Assembly: GCF_014851585.1 (NCBI RefSeq)
Contig: NZ_JACVAB010000004.1
Location: 434,001-498,000, forward strand
DNA from: Agrobacterium sp. AGB01
GTDB lineage: Bacteria; Pseudomonadota; Alphaproteobacteria; Rhizobiales; Rhizobiaceae
DNA: 64,000 nucleotides
Direction: 5' to 3'
Shown here: positions 35,525-44,930 of the stretch, piece by piece
How the letters are laid out: each line of letters opens with the position of its first letter
Numbering within the stretch: the stretch's first letter is position 1
Position numbers and translations under genes: made by a program
Notes under the pieces: generated by a model
Databases searched by the model: none
Told to the model about the DNA's origin: nothing
The model's input: the letters and a program-made list of their open reading frames with translations, nothing else

Positions 35525-36658
35525 TCAGTTGTAACTATTCTTCCGCAGCAACGTGTCTGCCTCGTTGACCCGACGCCCATCCCCGTTGAAGACATGCAAG
35601 GCTTCCGGCGGCGCGTGCACAAATACCCGCTCGCCGCTGTCGATCCGTGGCAGGGCATGCGTCGTCAAAAACAGCGTGTGGTTCTGGCTCTTCAATTCGA
35701 GGATCCAGCTGCCACCGGTTGGCAGTACGCCAGTAACGGTCATCTCCACACCGAAATTGTTTTCCGGCACAGACTTCTGTTTTAAGGTGTATTCCAGCGC
35801 TTCCGGTCGGATACCAACCGAACCGATACCCCGCAGTTTCGGGTAATTCTTCGCGAAATAGGCTTCGGCCTTGTCGGCAATGTCAGACACGCCCGGTTTG
35901 CCGAAGGTGAGAATATTAATTGGCGGACTGCCAACGAATTCGGCAACGAAACGGTTTGCCGGACGATCATAGATATCGTTTGGTGTACCCATCTGCTGCA
36001 ATGTGCCTTCGTTCATCACAGCAATCGTCGTTGCCAGTGTCATCGCTTCCCACTGGTCATGGGTCACGAAAACAATCGTCGTCTTGAATTCGTTGTGCAG
36101 GCGTTTCAGCTCGGCACGCATTTCAAGACGCAGGCGCGCATCAAGGTTGGACAATGGCTCATCGAGCAAAAGCACGCCCGGATTGACCGCCAGCATACGG
36201 GCCAACGCAACACGTTGCTGCTGACCACCGGACAGCTGCGACGGATAACGATCACGATACTTGGCAATATCGAGAGCCTGCATGACACGCTCTACCCGCG
36301 CTTCGCGTTCGGCCTTCGGCAAGTTGCGCAGTCTCAGACCAAAATCGGTATTGCGCTCGATCGTCAGGTGCGGCCACAGCGCATAGCTCTGGAACACCAG
36401 ACCCATTTCACGCTTTTCCGGTGGTACAAAGACACCCTGCTGTACGGAGTCGACCACCCGTTCGCCGACCCTGATCTCGCCGCCCGACAGGTTTTCCAGC
36501 CCCGCAATCATGCGAAGGGTCGTGGTCTTGCCGCAGCCAGAAGGACCGAGCAGGCACATGAATTCGCCGTCGCGGATTTCCAGATCAAGATCGGCAACCG
36601 CGTTTGCGGAGTTCACACCATAGTTTTTCTGCGCGCCGCGCAGGTTGATTGTAGGCAT
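35525..36658 (-). CDS. ABC importer A ATPase (FbpC/PotA-like)
   Basis: 377 residues. Walker A LLGPSGCGKTTTLRMIAGLE, Q-loop LVFQSYALWPHLT, signature LSGGQQQRVALARML, Walker B VLLLDEPLSNLDA and H-loop FVTHDQWEAMTLA are complete. The C-terminal third is the TOBE-like regulatory domain (GSVGIRPEALEY; VLPTGGSWILEL). Its ATG overlaps the stop TAA of the permease by one base. It powers importer A together with the permease at 36658-38511. Confidence 0.94.
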   Translation of the reverse strand: MPTINLRGAQKNYGVNSANAVADLDLEIRDGEFMCLLGPSGCGKTTTLRMIAGLENLSGGEIRVGERVVDSVQQGVFVPPEKREMGLVFQSYALWPHLTIERNTDFGLRLRNLPKAEREARVERVMQALDIAKYRDRYPSQLSGGQQQRVALARMLAVNPGVLLLDEPLSNLDARLRLEMRAELKRLHNEFKTTIVFVTHDQWEAMTLATTIAVMNEGTLQQMGTPNDIYDRPANRFVAEFVGSPPINILTFGKPGVSDIADKAEAYFAKNYPKLRGIGSVGIRPEALEYTLKQKSVPENNFGVEMTVTGVLPTGGSWILELKSQNHTLFLTTHALPRIDSGERVFVHAPPEALHVFNGDGRRVNEADTLLRKNSYN

Positions 36659-38511
36659 TAGCTTCCAAGTCCTTCTGCAAGATTTGTGCGTGTCAGCTTC
36701 TGGGCCAACAGCGTGCCGAAATAGGCAATTGCGGCAATGATCAGCACCACGGCATTGGCTGCCTGTGTGTAATGGTAGTCGACCAGTCGCAGGGAAAAGG
36801 TGGTCAGAACATCAGTGCTCGGTACCGCCAGGATCACGAAGAGGCTGAGGCCCTTGATGCCCGAAATGAAAGGCAGCAGCACGCCGGTGACCAGTGAACC
36901 CTTCTGGATCGGGATCACGATGGAGATCATGCGGCGGAACCAGCCGGCACCAGCAACCTGTGCCGCCTCTTCCGGATCCTTGCCCAGCTGCGTCATGGCG
37001 GAAATACCGGCACGCGACGCATAAGGCATCTGATCGGCAATCAGCGCCAGTATCAGGATGGTCACAGTGCCATAAAGCGCAGGCATGGGACCACGCGGTA
37101 CCGCAAACAGCGACAGATATGCTGCCGCGAAGGCAATGCCCGGCACCAGGTACGGCAGGAAGGTTACCTGACGCAAATAGACCGAAAGGCTGCGCACTGG
37201 TGTACGGATAACCACGTAACCGACCAGCAGACCAAGAACACCTGAAGTCAGTGATGCGAAACCAACGATCATCATGGTGTTTTTGGCAGCTGCCCACAGA
37301 TCAGGGCTCAACAGCACGCCTGTTTGCAGCGCAACGGTATGCAGGTTGGTGCCGATCCAGTAATCGAGGGTGAAGTTGTCGAAGGTGAAACGCGCAGGCA
37401 CCTTCATAATTGTCGACAGAACCAACGTGAGCAGCGGCATGCCAACGCTCAAGATAAAGACGGCCGCAGCAAAACCGGTTGCCGGAAGGCGAAGTTTGCC
37501 GAGGCGGTTCTGGCGGTTCATTGATCCCTTGGAACCGATTGTCACGAAACGACGTGCTTCACGCACCAGCCGTGCATCGATCATCAGCGTTATGATACCG
37601 ATTAGCATGATCGAAGCTGCAACCACACCGGCAACGCCCGTCTGGCGCGAGGCGATGCTGCGGAACAACGACGTTGACAGCACTTCGAACTTCACAGGCA
37701 GACCCAGAACGTAGGGCACACCAAACTCGCCAAGGCACTTTGCAAAAATCAGCACCATCGATGACAAAAGCGCCGGGCGCATCAGCGGCATGATGATCTG
37801 GATGGCAACCTGATAACGACGCGCACCGAGAATACGGGCCGAGTCTTCAAGCTGCGAGTCAAACCGGCGCAAGGCAGAGCCAAACAACAAGATCACAAAT
37901 GGCGTGTAATGAAGCGCCAGAATGATGGTAATTGGAAAACGCCCATAGGCAACCCAGTCTGGCGGGGTCAGGCCCATGGCCTCAAACCAGCCCGGCTGGC
38001 CACCAACCGTGCGGTTTTTGAACAGAGTTGTCCAGGCCAGCGCAAATGTCCATGCAGGCAGCATGTAAGGCACGATCAGCGCAGTCGCGAACCAGCGCCG
38101 GCCAAACATATCGGTGCGGCTGATCAGCCAGGCCAGCACGGTGCCAATCACCAACGACAGGGAAATTGCGCCTAGCGCCACTGTCAGCGTGTTGGCAAGC
38201 GGCCGCCAGAACAGGTCCGTTGCGACCGGCGAAAAAAACGCCCGGTCGAGATAATACATCGTGAGATCGCCGACATCCTTGCCGAGCCGACGCTCATGAC
38301 CGAACTGCACCCGCACAGAATCCAGCACGATCGATATGATCGGCACGACAATGAGATAGGTGAACAGCAAGGCGGTCAAAACGCCGATCAATGTCGTCGG
38401 CTCTCGCAGCGCGATCTTCAGCCGATAGCGCCAAGCCTGCCACGCTGAAGGTGCGCCTATGGCGCGTTGCTTCACCGCATCGGCTTTGTTTGTGTCACTT
38501 AGAAGAGCCAT
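36658..38511 (-). CDS. ABC importer A double-length permease (FbpB/AfuB-like)
   Basis: 617 residues from MALLSDTNKADAVK, next to GGGGAGGA (an ATG one codon earlier is possible). Two homologous halves of about six membrane segments each carry EAA loops: LEDSARILGARRYQVAIQIIMPLM and DPEEAAQVAGAGWFRRMISIVIPIQ. This fused arrangement is usual for ferric and sugar-phosphate type importers. It is the first gene of a minus-strand operon that runs through the ATPase, three binding proteins, a phosphatase and a cysteine phosphatase to 30375. LacI-type operators lie upstream at 38782 and 38851. Confidence 0.93.
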   Translation of the reverse strand: MALLSDTNKADAVKQRAIGAPSAWQAWRYRLKIALREPTTLIGVLTALLFTYLIVVPIISIVLDSVRVQFGHERRLGKDVGDLTMYYLDRAFFSPVATDLFWRPLANTLTVALGAISLSLVIGTVLAWLISRTDMFGRRWFATALIVPYMLPAWTFALAWTTLFKNRTVGGQPGWFEAMGLTPPDWVAYGRFPITIILALHYTPFVILLFGSALRRFDSQLEDSARILGARRYQVAIQIIMPLMRPALLSSMVLIFAKCLGEFGVPYVLGLPVKFEVLSTSLFRSIASRQTGVAGVVAASIMLIGIITLMIDARLVREARRFVTIGSKGSMNRQNRLGKLRLPATGFAAAVFILSVGMPLLTLVLSTIMKVPARFTFDNFTLDYWIGTNLHTVALQTGVLLSPDLWAAAKNTMMIVGFASLTSGVLGLLVGYVVIRTPVRSLSVYLRQVTFLPYLVPGIAFAAAYLSLFAVPRGPMPALYGTVTILILALIADQMPYASRAGISAMTQLGKDPEEAAQVAGAGWFRRMISIVIPIQKGSLVTGVLLPFISGIKGLSLFVILAVPSTDVLTTFSLRLVDYHYTQAANAVVLIIAAIAYFGTLLAQKLTRTNLAEGLGS

Positions 38512-39059
38512 CATTCCTCCCCAGGCCTTCCATTGCGATGTCATGCGTTACCCGATGAAAAGCGCGCAAAAATCCCTCCGCCCAAATCGCGTCAAGACGA
38601 TTTTGGGCACTGTGGGCATCAGCAATGTATTCAATCCTCCCGACGGGACTCCCGACCCGCCAGCCTTGGTAAACGCCCGATCAGGGGCGCTCCTGCATAT
38701 CCAAGGCATGGATTTTGAGCCCCGCTACCTTCGACTATGGTTGGATGATCAATCCTCATGAAGGTTTTGTCAATCATAAAATTGCACACGTGATCAATAT
38801 TATAATTTATTGATTTTGTTTGATTATTTTATGTATATTTTGGATATTTATTGCACACGTGATCAGAGAGAAAGCCTGTCAGATAAAAATGACATCAAGC
38901 GTGTCTGTGACAGGGTTGAACAGAGACGTCACAATGGACGTGCCGGACTGCGCGTTGCGAGAAATTCTCGCACCACAAACGCGTGTTTCGACATTTTGGG
39001 GATTGGAAAAATCCCAACTTTGTGGCCTGTGATGAAGTGAAAAATATCAGGGGGAATGC
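38512..39059. promoter_or_regulatory. Divergent promoter region with two TTGCACACGTGATCA operators
   Basis: 548 bp without a gene, very AT-rich between 38770 and 38860. The identical 15-mer TTGCACACGTGATCA occurs at 38782-38796 and 38851-38865, 69 bp apart. On the minus strand TTGACA at 38773-38768 could be the -35 element for importer A. On the plus strand TTGATT (38810) and TATATT (38834) are candidate elements for the LacI gene, placing the second operator near its start point. An imperfect hairpin at about 38580-38607 lies in the importer leader. 38610-38760 shows nothing recognisable. Confidence 0.65.
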
Positions 39060-40046
39060 ATGGCCCGAGGCTTTGTAACGGCGGAAGAAGTGGCAAAACG
39101 GGCTGGCGTATCTCGCTCGGCCGTATCACGAACATTCACCCCGGGCGGCAGCGTGTCGAAAGCGGTACGCAAGAAGGTTCTGAAAGCGGCGCAAGATCTT
39201 GGCTACCGCGTCAATCGTCTGGCGCAGGGTTTGAACAATGATCGCTCCAATCTCATTGGTGTGGTCGGTGCCAATCTCAGTTCGCCGTTCATTTCCAAAC
39301 AACTCGATGCTTTAAGCCTTGCGCTTTTGCGTCGCGGTTCACAGTGCCTTCTTTTGAACGCCGCGGATGCACGCAAAGATATCGCACCGCTGATCGAACT
39401 GCTTTTTGAGTTCCGTGCGCAGGCAATCGTTGTACTGTCCGGTGAACCACCGGCCTCGATCGTGGATGAATGTATTGCCAACGGCGTGCGTCTTATCCTG
39501 ATCAACCAGAGCATGGACCGCACCGACACCAATATCGTTCTCAGTGACGATTCACACGGCGCCGATCTGGCGGCAATGCGGCTGCGGGCTGCGAAATGCA
39601 AAAAGGTCGCCGTCGTCACTAGTGGCAGCCAGACCCCGGCACAGCTTCGCCGCGCCAAGGCTTTTACCAAACGTATGGACAGCGAAGGCATTGAAGTTGT
39701 CAGTTGGTCTAACGGTCCAACCAGTTATGACAGCGGTTATCAGGCCGGTTGTGAATTGCTGAAAGACAAAGATATAGATGGCGCATTCTGCGTCACCGAC
39801 CTGCTGGCGCTCGGTTTTCTCGACGCTGCCCGATTGGAAATGAAGCGTCGCGTACCGCAGGATCTTTCGGTTGTCGGTTTTGACGACATCCCCCAGGCCG
39901 GCTGGAAAAGTTATCAGCTCACCACCATCGCCCAGTCCTTTGATGCGCTGACTGAAAAGGTTCTGACCGCGCTCGACAGCGACGAGCCTGAAACCAGATT
40001 GCAGGTCGTACCGGTCAGCATGGTAGAGCGGACAACCGCCCGTTAA
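39060..40046 (+). CDS. LacI-family transcriptional regulator of the phosphoester island
   Basis: 328 residues, ATG preceded by AGGGGGA. The HTH is FVTAEEVAKRAGVSRSAVSR and its hinge RKKVLKAAQDLGYRVNRLAQ is typical for LacI/GalR. The effector domain follows (NLIGVVGANLSSPFISKQLD, AIVVLSGEPPAS, LSVVGFDDIPQAGWKSYQLTTIAQ). It diverges from importer A across a gap with two CACGTG-centred sites, and the same site recurs before the phosphatase operon at 44931, so it likely represses both until a sugar- or cyclitol-phosphate-like inducer binds. Effector identity is inferred only. Confidence 0.92.
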   Translation: MARGFVTAEEVAKRAGVSRSAVSRTFTPGGSVSKAVRKKVLKAAQDLGYRVNRLAQGLNNDRSNLIGVVGANLSSPFISKQLDALSLALLRRGSQCLLLNAADARKDIAPLIELLFEFRAQAIVVLSGEPPASIVDECIANGVRLILINQSMDRTDTNIVLSDDSHGADLAAMRLRAAKCKKVAVVTSGSQTPAQLRRAKAFTKRMDSEGIEVVSWSNGPTSYDSGYQAGCELLKDKDIDGAFCVTDLLALGFLDAARLEMKRRVPQDLSVVGFDDIPQAGWKSYQLTTIAQSFDALTEKVLTALDSDEPETRLQVVPVSMVERTTAR

Positions 40047-40060
40047 CTGGCTTTCATGCC

Positions 40061-41704
40061 TTAATTGACTTGCCGGATGCGGCTTTCGTTAAGCAGGCCG
40101 CTATCATCGAGAATGGGAAGCGCCACCGCCACGACATGCGCGTTGATGCGCTTGAGGTCTCGCAACAAATCGAGATGCAGAGAACTCGTCTGGATACTGT
40201 CGGCTCTGCCGTCCCGCAGGCGCTGCAAATGGCGGGCGGATGACTGCTTTTCCAGTCGACGTACATCTTCCTTCACTTCAACCAGACGGCGCGCCAGTTC
40301 AGAATTTTTCGTCGAAAAAACCGTCTGTGCCATGCGCAAATTGTCGAGCGTGATGGTGAACAGGCGCAGCAATTCCTGCTGGCCGTCTTCAGAGAATGTC
40401 AAACCAAGGCTAACCTTCTTGGCAATTTCCGGCCGGATGCCCTTTTCGATGATGTCGCCGATATGCTCAAGATTGATTGCATATTCAACGATATCCATTG
40501 AACGGCGATAATCCTCATCGCTCAACTGCCCCTGCCCAACCCGCGACACGAACACCTTGATTTCATGCTGAATTCGGTCGACGCGCCCTTCAAGGGCACT
40601 GATTTCACTCAGTTGCGAAAGGTCGTTACGGCGCATTGCTTCTGCGGCCTGACGCAACATACGCTCAACCAGATCGCCAACCAGCATCACTTCGCGGCTG
40701 GCACCGGCAAGAGCTGCAACCGGCTGGTCGAGATCATGGCTATCAAGGAAGCTGCGATGATCATCGCCGGTTTTTTTGTCCGGCAGGATGGCCGTCGTCA
40801 GTCGTAAAATGAACGGTGACAATGGCCAGGCAATCAGCGCCACGGCAATGTTGAACAGAAGATGCGCATCAACTGCGAGCTGCTGGTGCGAAAAATAGGG
40901 AAGTTCCAAAATCGCGGCACCATAACCGGCAAGTGGCATGGCAACCGCGCAACCAATGGCGCGAATGATGAGGTTGCCAATCGTCACGCGCCTTGCGGCA
41001 ATCGATGCCTTCATGGTCGCCAGAACTGGCGGGACGGCACCGCCGAGATTGGCGCCAAGCACCAGCACAATCACCAGACTGGAATCGATACTGCCGCTCG
41101 CAGCCAATGACAGGATCAGAATAACGACCGCGAGGCTGGACGACGCCAGCACAGCAAGACCTGCTGAAAACATCAACGCAACCGGCCAGGCATTACCCAG
41201 CATGGTGATGAAAAGATTGAGCACTGGCGACTGACGCAGCGGGTCGGTGGCCGCAGACAGCAAATGCAGCGACAACAGCATCAGACCGACACCCACGAGT
41301 GCCGTGCCAGCGCCCTGCTTGGCTGACGAGGTCATGCGCATCAACACGACACCAGCCAGGATCAGCAGCGGCGACAACCAACCGAGCCCCAAGGCAACGA
41401 TCCACGCCGTGGTCGCTGTTCCTATGTTCGCACCAAGCATCACGATCTGCGCCATTGCTGGCACGATCATGTCCTTCTCAACGAAGGATGCGACCATCAG
41501 GGCGGTGGCTGTCGAGCTTTGCAGCGCAACGGTTGCAAGGAAACCTGCAGCAAATGATCGAGGGCCGCTTCGCGTGCCGGCAGCAAGGCCGGTCCGCAAC
41601 TTTGCACCCAGCGCTCTAGACATGCCGTCCTTGATCTGACGCAGACCAAAGAGCAGCAGAGCGACTGCGCCAAACAGGTTGATGCTTACGATGGCCGATT
41701 CCAT
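40061..41704 (-). CDS. Na/Pi-cotransporter family protein with PhoU-like tail
   Basis: 547 residues with GAGGTGAG upstream. Residues about 1-310 are membrane segments containing the paired NaPi repeats FLATVALQSSTATALMVASF and FSAGLAVLASSSLAVVIL, both with the serine-rich QSS/SSS core. Residues about 345-540 are helical and PhoU-like (ASREVMLVGDLVERMLRQAAEA, DIVEYAINLEHIGDIIEKGI). E. coli YjbB, of the same build, has been linked to phosphate export. Being last in an operon of three phosphoester hydrolases, it may expel phosphate released in the cytosol (inference). Confidence 0.92.
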   Translation of the reverse strand: MESAIVSINLFGAVALLLFGLRQIKDGMSRALGAKLRTGLAAGTRSGPRSFAAGFLATVALQSSTATALMVASFVEKDMIVPAMAQIVMLGANIGTATTAWIVALGLGWLSPLLILAGVVLMRMTSSAKQGAGTALVGVGLMLLSLHLLSAATDPLRQSPVLNLFITMLGNAWPVALMFSAGLAVLASSSLAVVILILSLAASGSIDSSLVIVLVLGANLGGAVPPVLATMKASIAARRVTIGNLIIRAIGCAVAMPLAGYGAAILELPYFSHQQLAVDAHLLFNIAVALIAWPLSPFILRLTTAILPDKKTGDDHRSFLDSHDLDQPVAALAGASREVMLVGDLVERMLRQAAEAMRRNDLSQLSEISALEGRVDRIQHEIKVFVSRVGQGQLSDEDYRRSMDIVEYAINLEHIGDIIEKGIRPEIAKKVSLGLTFSEDGQQELLRLFTITLDNLRMAQTVFSTKNSELARRLVEVKEDVRRLEKQSSARHLQRLRDGRADSIQTSSLHLDLLRDLKRINAHVVAVALPILDDSGLLNESRIRQVN

Positions 41705-41725
41705 GCACTCACCTCATATCGACAA

Positions 41726-43411
41726 TTATGCCGGCACGACGTCGCCAACCGTCGGCATCGACAGAACAAGATTCTGCGCTCCTCCTTCGGCACGATCAAG
41801 AAAAAGCCCGAGAGCCCCGAAGAATATCCCAAGGAAACTCGAGAGAGAGCCGTCATGAACTCCGGGAGCCCGCCCGAACCTCAAGGCCAGCGAACGGTAG
41901 AGCATCAACCTTTCCGGCTCGATATGCGACAAGGCAAGCGACGCGCCCTGTCGCAGACAGTACCAATCTGCAATCAATTCAAACATCGGCAGGTCAGCCA
42001 AACCATCAAACCGAACAGGTATGGTCTCATCCATCACAACAAGTGAGGAGACCACGTCCGGCACGGGCCTGTTGCCGATTGCCGCAACGATCTCTGCAGG
42101 CCATTCCTTGACGAAATAACGATGCCGCACCAAAGCGCGTTTGTGCTGCCGCAGGAAGTCGCCATAGTGACCGGCGGTAAAGGCCGGATCACGCTGTTCG
42201 CCGCGGATATCGGACTCTCGACCATATCCTTGCGATATGAGGTCGTTCACGGGCAAGTCTGACATTTCAACGGTTTCGACCGCAATCTCGGTCATCGAGG
42301 CATGTACAATCTTGAAGGCTGGCGGAAAAGCCACCAGTGACGGGACCGCAACATTGGTCAGGTTCGGACCGGAGGCTCCTCGTCTCGTCACACCTTCCAC
42401 ATGCAGATGGCCACTGAAATGAACCGTGACGCCCGCGGCGATCAATGCATCCTCGACAGCCTTTACAGGCGTGCGCCGTACAACATTGGTTTCGCCAAAT
42501 AATACCGCCTCGGCACCGGAGGCTCCGTCAAACGGATCGAGCACCGGATAATGCGAGAACGCCAGAAGCGTCTTGCCCTGCTGCTTTGCCCGTTGGCTGA
42601 CGTCTGCAATCCAACTCAGAATGAAGCGTTTGGACCTGAGCATCGCATTCCAGCCGCCAGACGTGCTGTCGGTAAAGGCAGCCTCTTCGCCGCGCTCGAA
42701 CTGACCGTCCAGCGGCTCAAATACATTGGCGTCGATCATCAACAACCAAAGGCCCGGCTCCGGTTCAACAAGATAGGACGCGTCCATCAAGCGATAGACA
42801 TTGCTACCATCAGGCGAGGTCGCGGTATAAACCCGGTCCTCAGCAGCATCGCTTGTGCCGAATGGCGTCTCCCAGTGCAGATATTCCGGACGACGAAAAT
42901 AACCGAATGCCGCCATCGGGTTCAGACCCGACGGATATCCTTCACAATACATGGCATCGCTGAATGCCACACCGTCATCAATCACGGCCGGATTGCTTGT
43001 TATCGACAGGCTGTGCCCCGTCTCCCCTAAGAATTCCTTTTGATGATGGCGACCTTGTGGACCAAAAATGTCGTGGTTGCCCGGCAGGGCGTAAAAGGCG
43101 GTGCCATGGGTATGGGTATGGTCCTGTAGCAAACCGCGCAACGTTTCCGTTGTGGCACGCTGGCCATCATCGGTATAATCGCCAAGCAGCACAACATGCC
43201 GGATGTTGCGGGCAGCCACCTGATCGAGGGCAGCGCGGAGCGCGTCAGCGCTTTCGTTAAAAACGCGGGTCGATTGGCGTGTATCTGACCAGCTTCGCAT
43301 GGTCAGTTGCTGGCCATCCACATTGATACCGGTAAATCCAAAATCTGCCGACGTATCATGAAAATGTGCGTCTGCGATAACAGCGACCGGCGAAAAATGT
43401 CTTGCACCCAT
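41726..43411 (-). CDS. Calcineurin-like metallophosphoesterase
   Basis: 561 residues from ATG 43411 (MGARHFSPVAVIADAHFHD); the frame extends to a TTG overlapping the previous gene, but GAAGG fits the ATG. Metal motifs: DAHFHD, LLGDYTDDG, ALPGNHDIF, LAFSHYPVLD and HFSGHLHVEG. About 180 residues follow the catalytic domain. There is no signal peptide or membrane segment, unlike secreted phosphodiesterases, so it acts on an internal substrate, possibly a phosphodiester delivered by the importers. It starts 2 bp after the cysteine phosphatase gene's stop and shares its transcript. Confidence 0.9.
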   Translation of the reverse strand: MGARHFSPVAVIADAHFHDTSADFGFTGINVDGQQLTMRSWSDTRQSTRVFNESADALRAALDQVAARNIRHVVLLGDYTDDGQRATTETLRGLLQDHTHTHGTAFYALPGNHDIFGPQGRHHQKEFLGETGHSLSITSNPAVIDDGVAFSDAMYCEGYPSGLNPMAAFGYFRRPEYLHWETPFGTSDAAEDRVYTATSPDGSNVYRLMDASYLVEPEPGLWLLMIDANVFEPLDGQFERGEEAAFTDSTSGGWNAMLRSKRFILSWIADVSQRAKQQGKTLLAFSHYPVLDPFDGASGAEAVLFGETNVVRRTPVKAVEDALIAAGVTVHFSGHLHVEGVTRRGASGPNLTNVAVPSLVAFPPAFKIVHASMTEIAVETVEMSDLPVNDLISQGYGRESDIRGEQRDPAFTAGHYGDFLRQHKRALVRHRYFVKEWPAEIVAAIGNRPVPDVVSSLVVMDETIPVRFDGLADLPMFELIADWYCLRQGASLALSHIEPERLMLYRSLALRFGRAPGVHDGSLSSFLGIFFGALGLFLDRAEGGAQNLVLSMPTVGDVVPA

Positions 43412-43413
43412 GA

Positions 43414-44013
43414 TCAAGCCTTCTTTCGGCCTTCGACGAGATCAATCCAGTCGGATGCGCGGCGCGCCGCTTCATAAAGGCTCGGCTTCGGGGTTTCAAA
43501 CCATTCGTCCGGACGCAATTCGCGGCGCTCACGGATGGCTGCAACGGCATCATCAAGCGTCGGATAAAGTTCAGGCTGTTGTTTATGGAGAAACAGCGCC
43601 ACCAGAGACACCGACCGGCTACGACCACTACGGCAATTGACGAGTACATTGCCGCCATCGGGGAACGGATAAGTCGCCCGTTTCGGCATGGTCTGGCGCA
43701 GAGCCCCATCCAGAATGTAGTAGGCACCCAGCATCATCGTATCCGGGCTTCCCTCCCCGTCGATCAGGCCAAGTTTGTAATAACGGATATCGCCGTAACC
43801 TGTGGCGAGAAGATCACCGTCCTCGTCGGCGCCCCGCACCAGATTGATGTCCAGATTGACGGCGCAATTGACAACCGTGGTAATGCCGTGGCGACGCAGC
43901 AGACCAATATCGCGCGCGCCATCACTACCACCGATATAAAGCGTGGCATTGTGCGGCCCGAGACCTTCGGCAATCTTGCTGATTGCGGGTCTGGCATAAA
44001 CCGGTCCGTCCAT
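43414..44013 (-). CDS. CX5R cysteine phosphatase, copy B
   Basis: 199 residues from MDGPVYARPAISKIAEGL at 44013, with TTGGAGGA 8 nt upstream. The active-site loop VLVNCRSGRSRSV (Cys127, Arg133) and YKLGLIDGEGSPDT match copy A at 30375, as do LYIGGSDGARDIGLLRRHGI, TTVVNCAVNLD and RELRPDEWFETPKPSLYEAARRASDWI. The two copies thus form a distinct family that recurs with importers of this type. Cytosolic. It lies between an inositol-monophosphatase-family gene and the metallophosphoesterase. Confidence 0.86.
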   Translation of the reverse strand: MDGPVYARPAISKIAEGLGPHNATLYIGGSDGARDIGLLRRHGITTVVNCAVNLDINLVRGADEDGDLLATGYGDIRYYKLGLIDGEGSPDTMMLGAYYILDGALRQTMPKRATYPFPDGGNVLVNCRSGRSRSVSLVALFLHKQQPELYPTLDDAVAAIRERRELRPDEWFETPKPSLYEAARRASDWIDLVEGRKKA

Positions 44014-44066
44014 AATCCATTCCTCCAAACCGGCGCTTGCGCCGTCATTCATCACTGCAAATTTAT

Positions 44067-44909
44067 TCAGGCGACCGACGAAACCGGTCTCGCGCCGCTC
44101 GCTTCAATCACCGCCAGCGGAATGGCGGATGCCTTGCTTACGCCTGCTGCGACGCCACGCGCGGCGGCCAGAACTGCCCCGCCATCACGAAGGCTGCCAA
44201 TTTCCAAGAACGGGCAGACATCGCCTCCAGCCTCACTGACCAACAGCAGTCCGGCAAGGCAGTCCCAGGAATTCATATGTAGTTCCAGATAACCGTCTGA
44301 GCGGCCATCCGCGACATAGGCCAGAGCAAGCGCGCCTGATCCAGCACGCCGGACATTGGTCCCCATATCGAGCAGATTTTTGACGACACCGAGATAGGTG
44401 TCGTTGGATACCCGTGTCGACCATCCCATTTCGATGGACGCGGCATCGAAACGCTGGGTTCCGGATGCACTGATCGGCTTGCCATTGAGTGTCGCGCCTT
44501 CGCCGCGAACGGCGAAATATAGTTCATCGAGTGCCGGGTTATAGATGGCACCGATTTCTGTTCGACCATCTTCAACATAGGCAATCGAGATGCAGAAATG
44601 CGGAATACCCCGCGCAAAGTTGGCAGTTCCGTCGACAGGGTCCACGACCCACACTTTGGCACCGATATGTCCGCCACCCTCTTCACCAAAGAAGGTGTCA
44701 TCAGGGAAATGTTTTTCAATCATGCTGCGGATATGCGCCTCGGAAGCAGCATCCGTGACGGTGAGAAAATCCTGTGGACCTTTCATCGAAACACTGCGCT
44801 CGGCCTCACCATGAAAACCCTTAAGAACCAGCTCTCCGGCAGAGCGGATGACCGCACGGCAGAGATCGGCGCGAGCCTGAAGCGTATCGGCGTAATGCAA
44901 GCTTTCCAC
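44067..44909 (-). CDS. Inositol monophosphatase-family phosphatase, copy B
   Basis: 280 residues from a GTG at 44909 (reading MESLHYADTLQARADL), with GGTGA upstream. The longest frame, to 44999, would translate straight through the 32-bp operator at 44931-44962 and adds 30 residues with no counterpart in copy C, so it is rejected. Motifs: FFGEEGGGHIGAKVWVVDPV, DGTANFARGIPHF and HMNSWDCLAGLLLVSEAGGD, all metal ligands present. It heads the four-gene operon of phosphatases and the NaPi protein. Substrate inferred as the sugar or cyclitol phosphate taken up by importers A/B. Confidence 0.88.
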   Translation of the reverse strand: MESLHYADTLQARADLCRAVIRSAGELVLKGFHGEAERSVSMKGPQDFLTVTDAASEAHIRSMIEKHFPDDTFFGEEGGGHIGAKVWVVDPVDGTANFARGIPHFCISIAYVEDGRTEIGAIYNPALDELYFAVRGEGATLNGKPISASGTQRFDAASIEMGWSTRVSNDTYLGVVKNLLDMGTNVRRAGSGALALAYVADGRSDGYLELHMNSWDCLAGLLLVSEAGGDVCPFLEIGSLRDGGAVLAAARGVAAGVSKASAIPLAVIEASGARPVSSVA

Positions 44910-44930
44910 GAGATCACCATCAAATCGATT

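Noticed and set aside
32018-38511. Ferric iron importer (FbpABC)
   Set aside because: Families overlap, but no tandem tyrosines typical for ferric binding were seen in the binding proteins, no siderophore or Fur-related gene is near, and phosphatases surround the system.
38770-38865. CRISPR-like or integration repeat
   Set aside because: Only two copies of a 15-bp sequence, pseudo-palindromic and reused at 44931; an operator explains it better.
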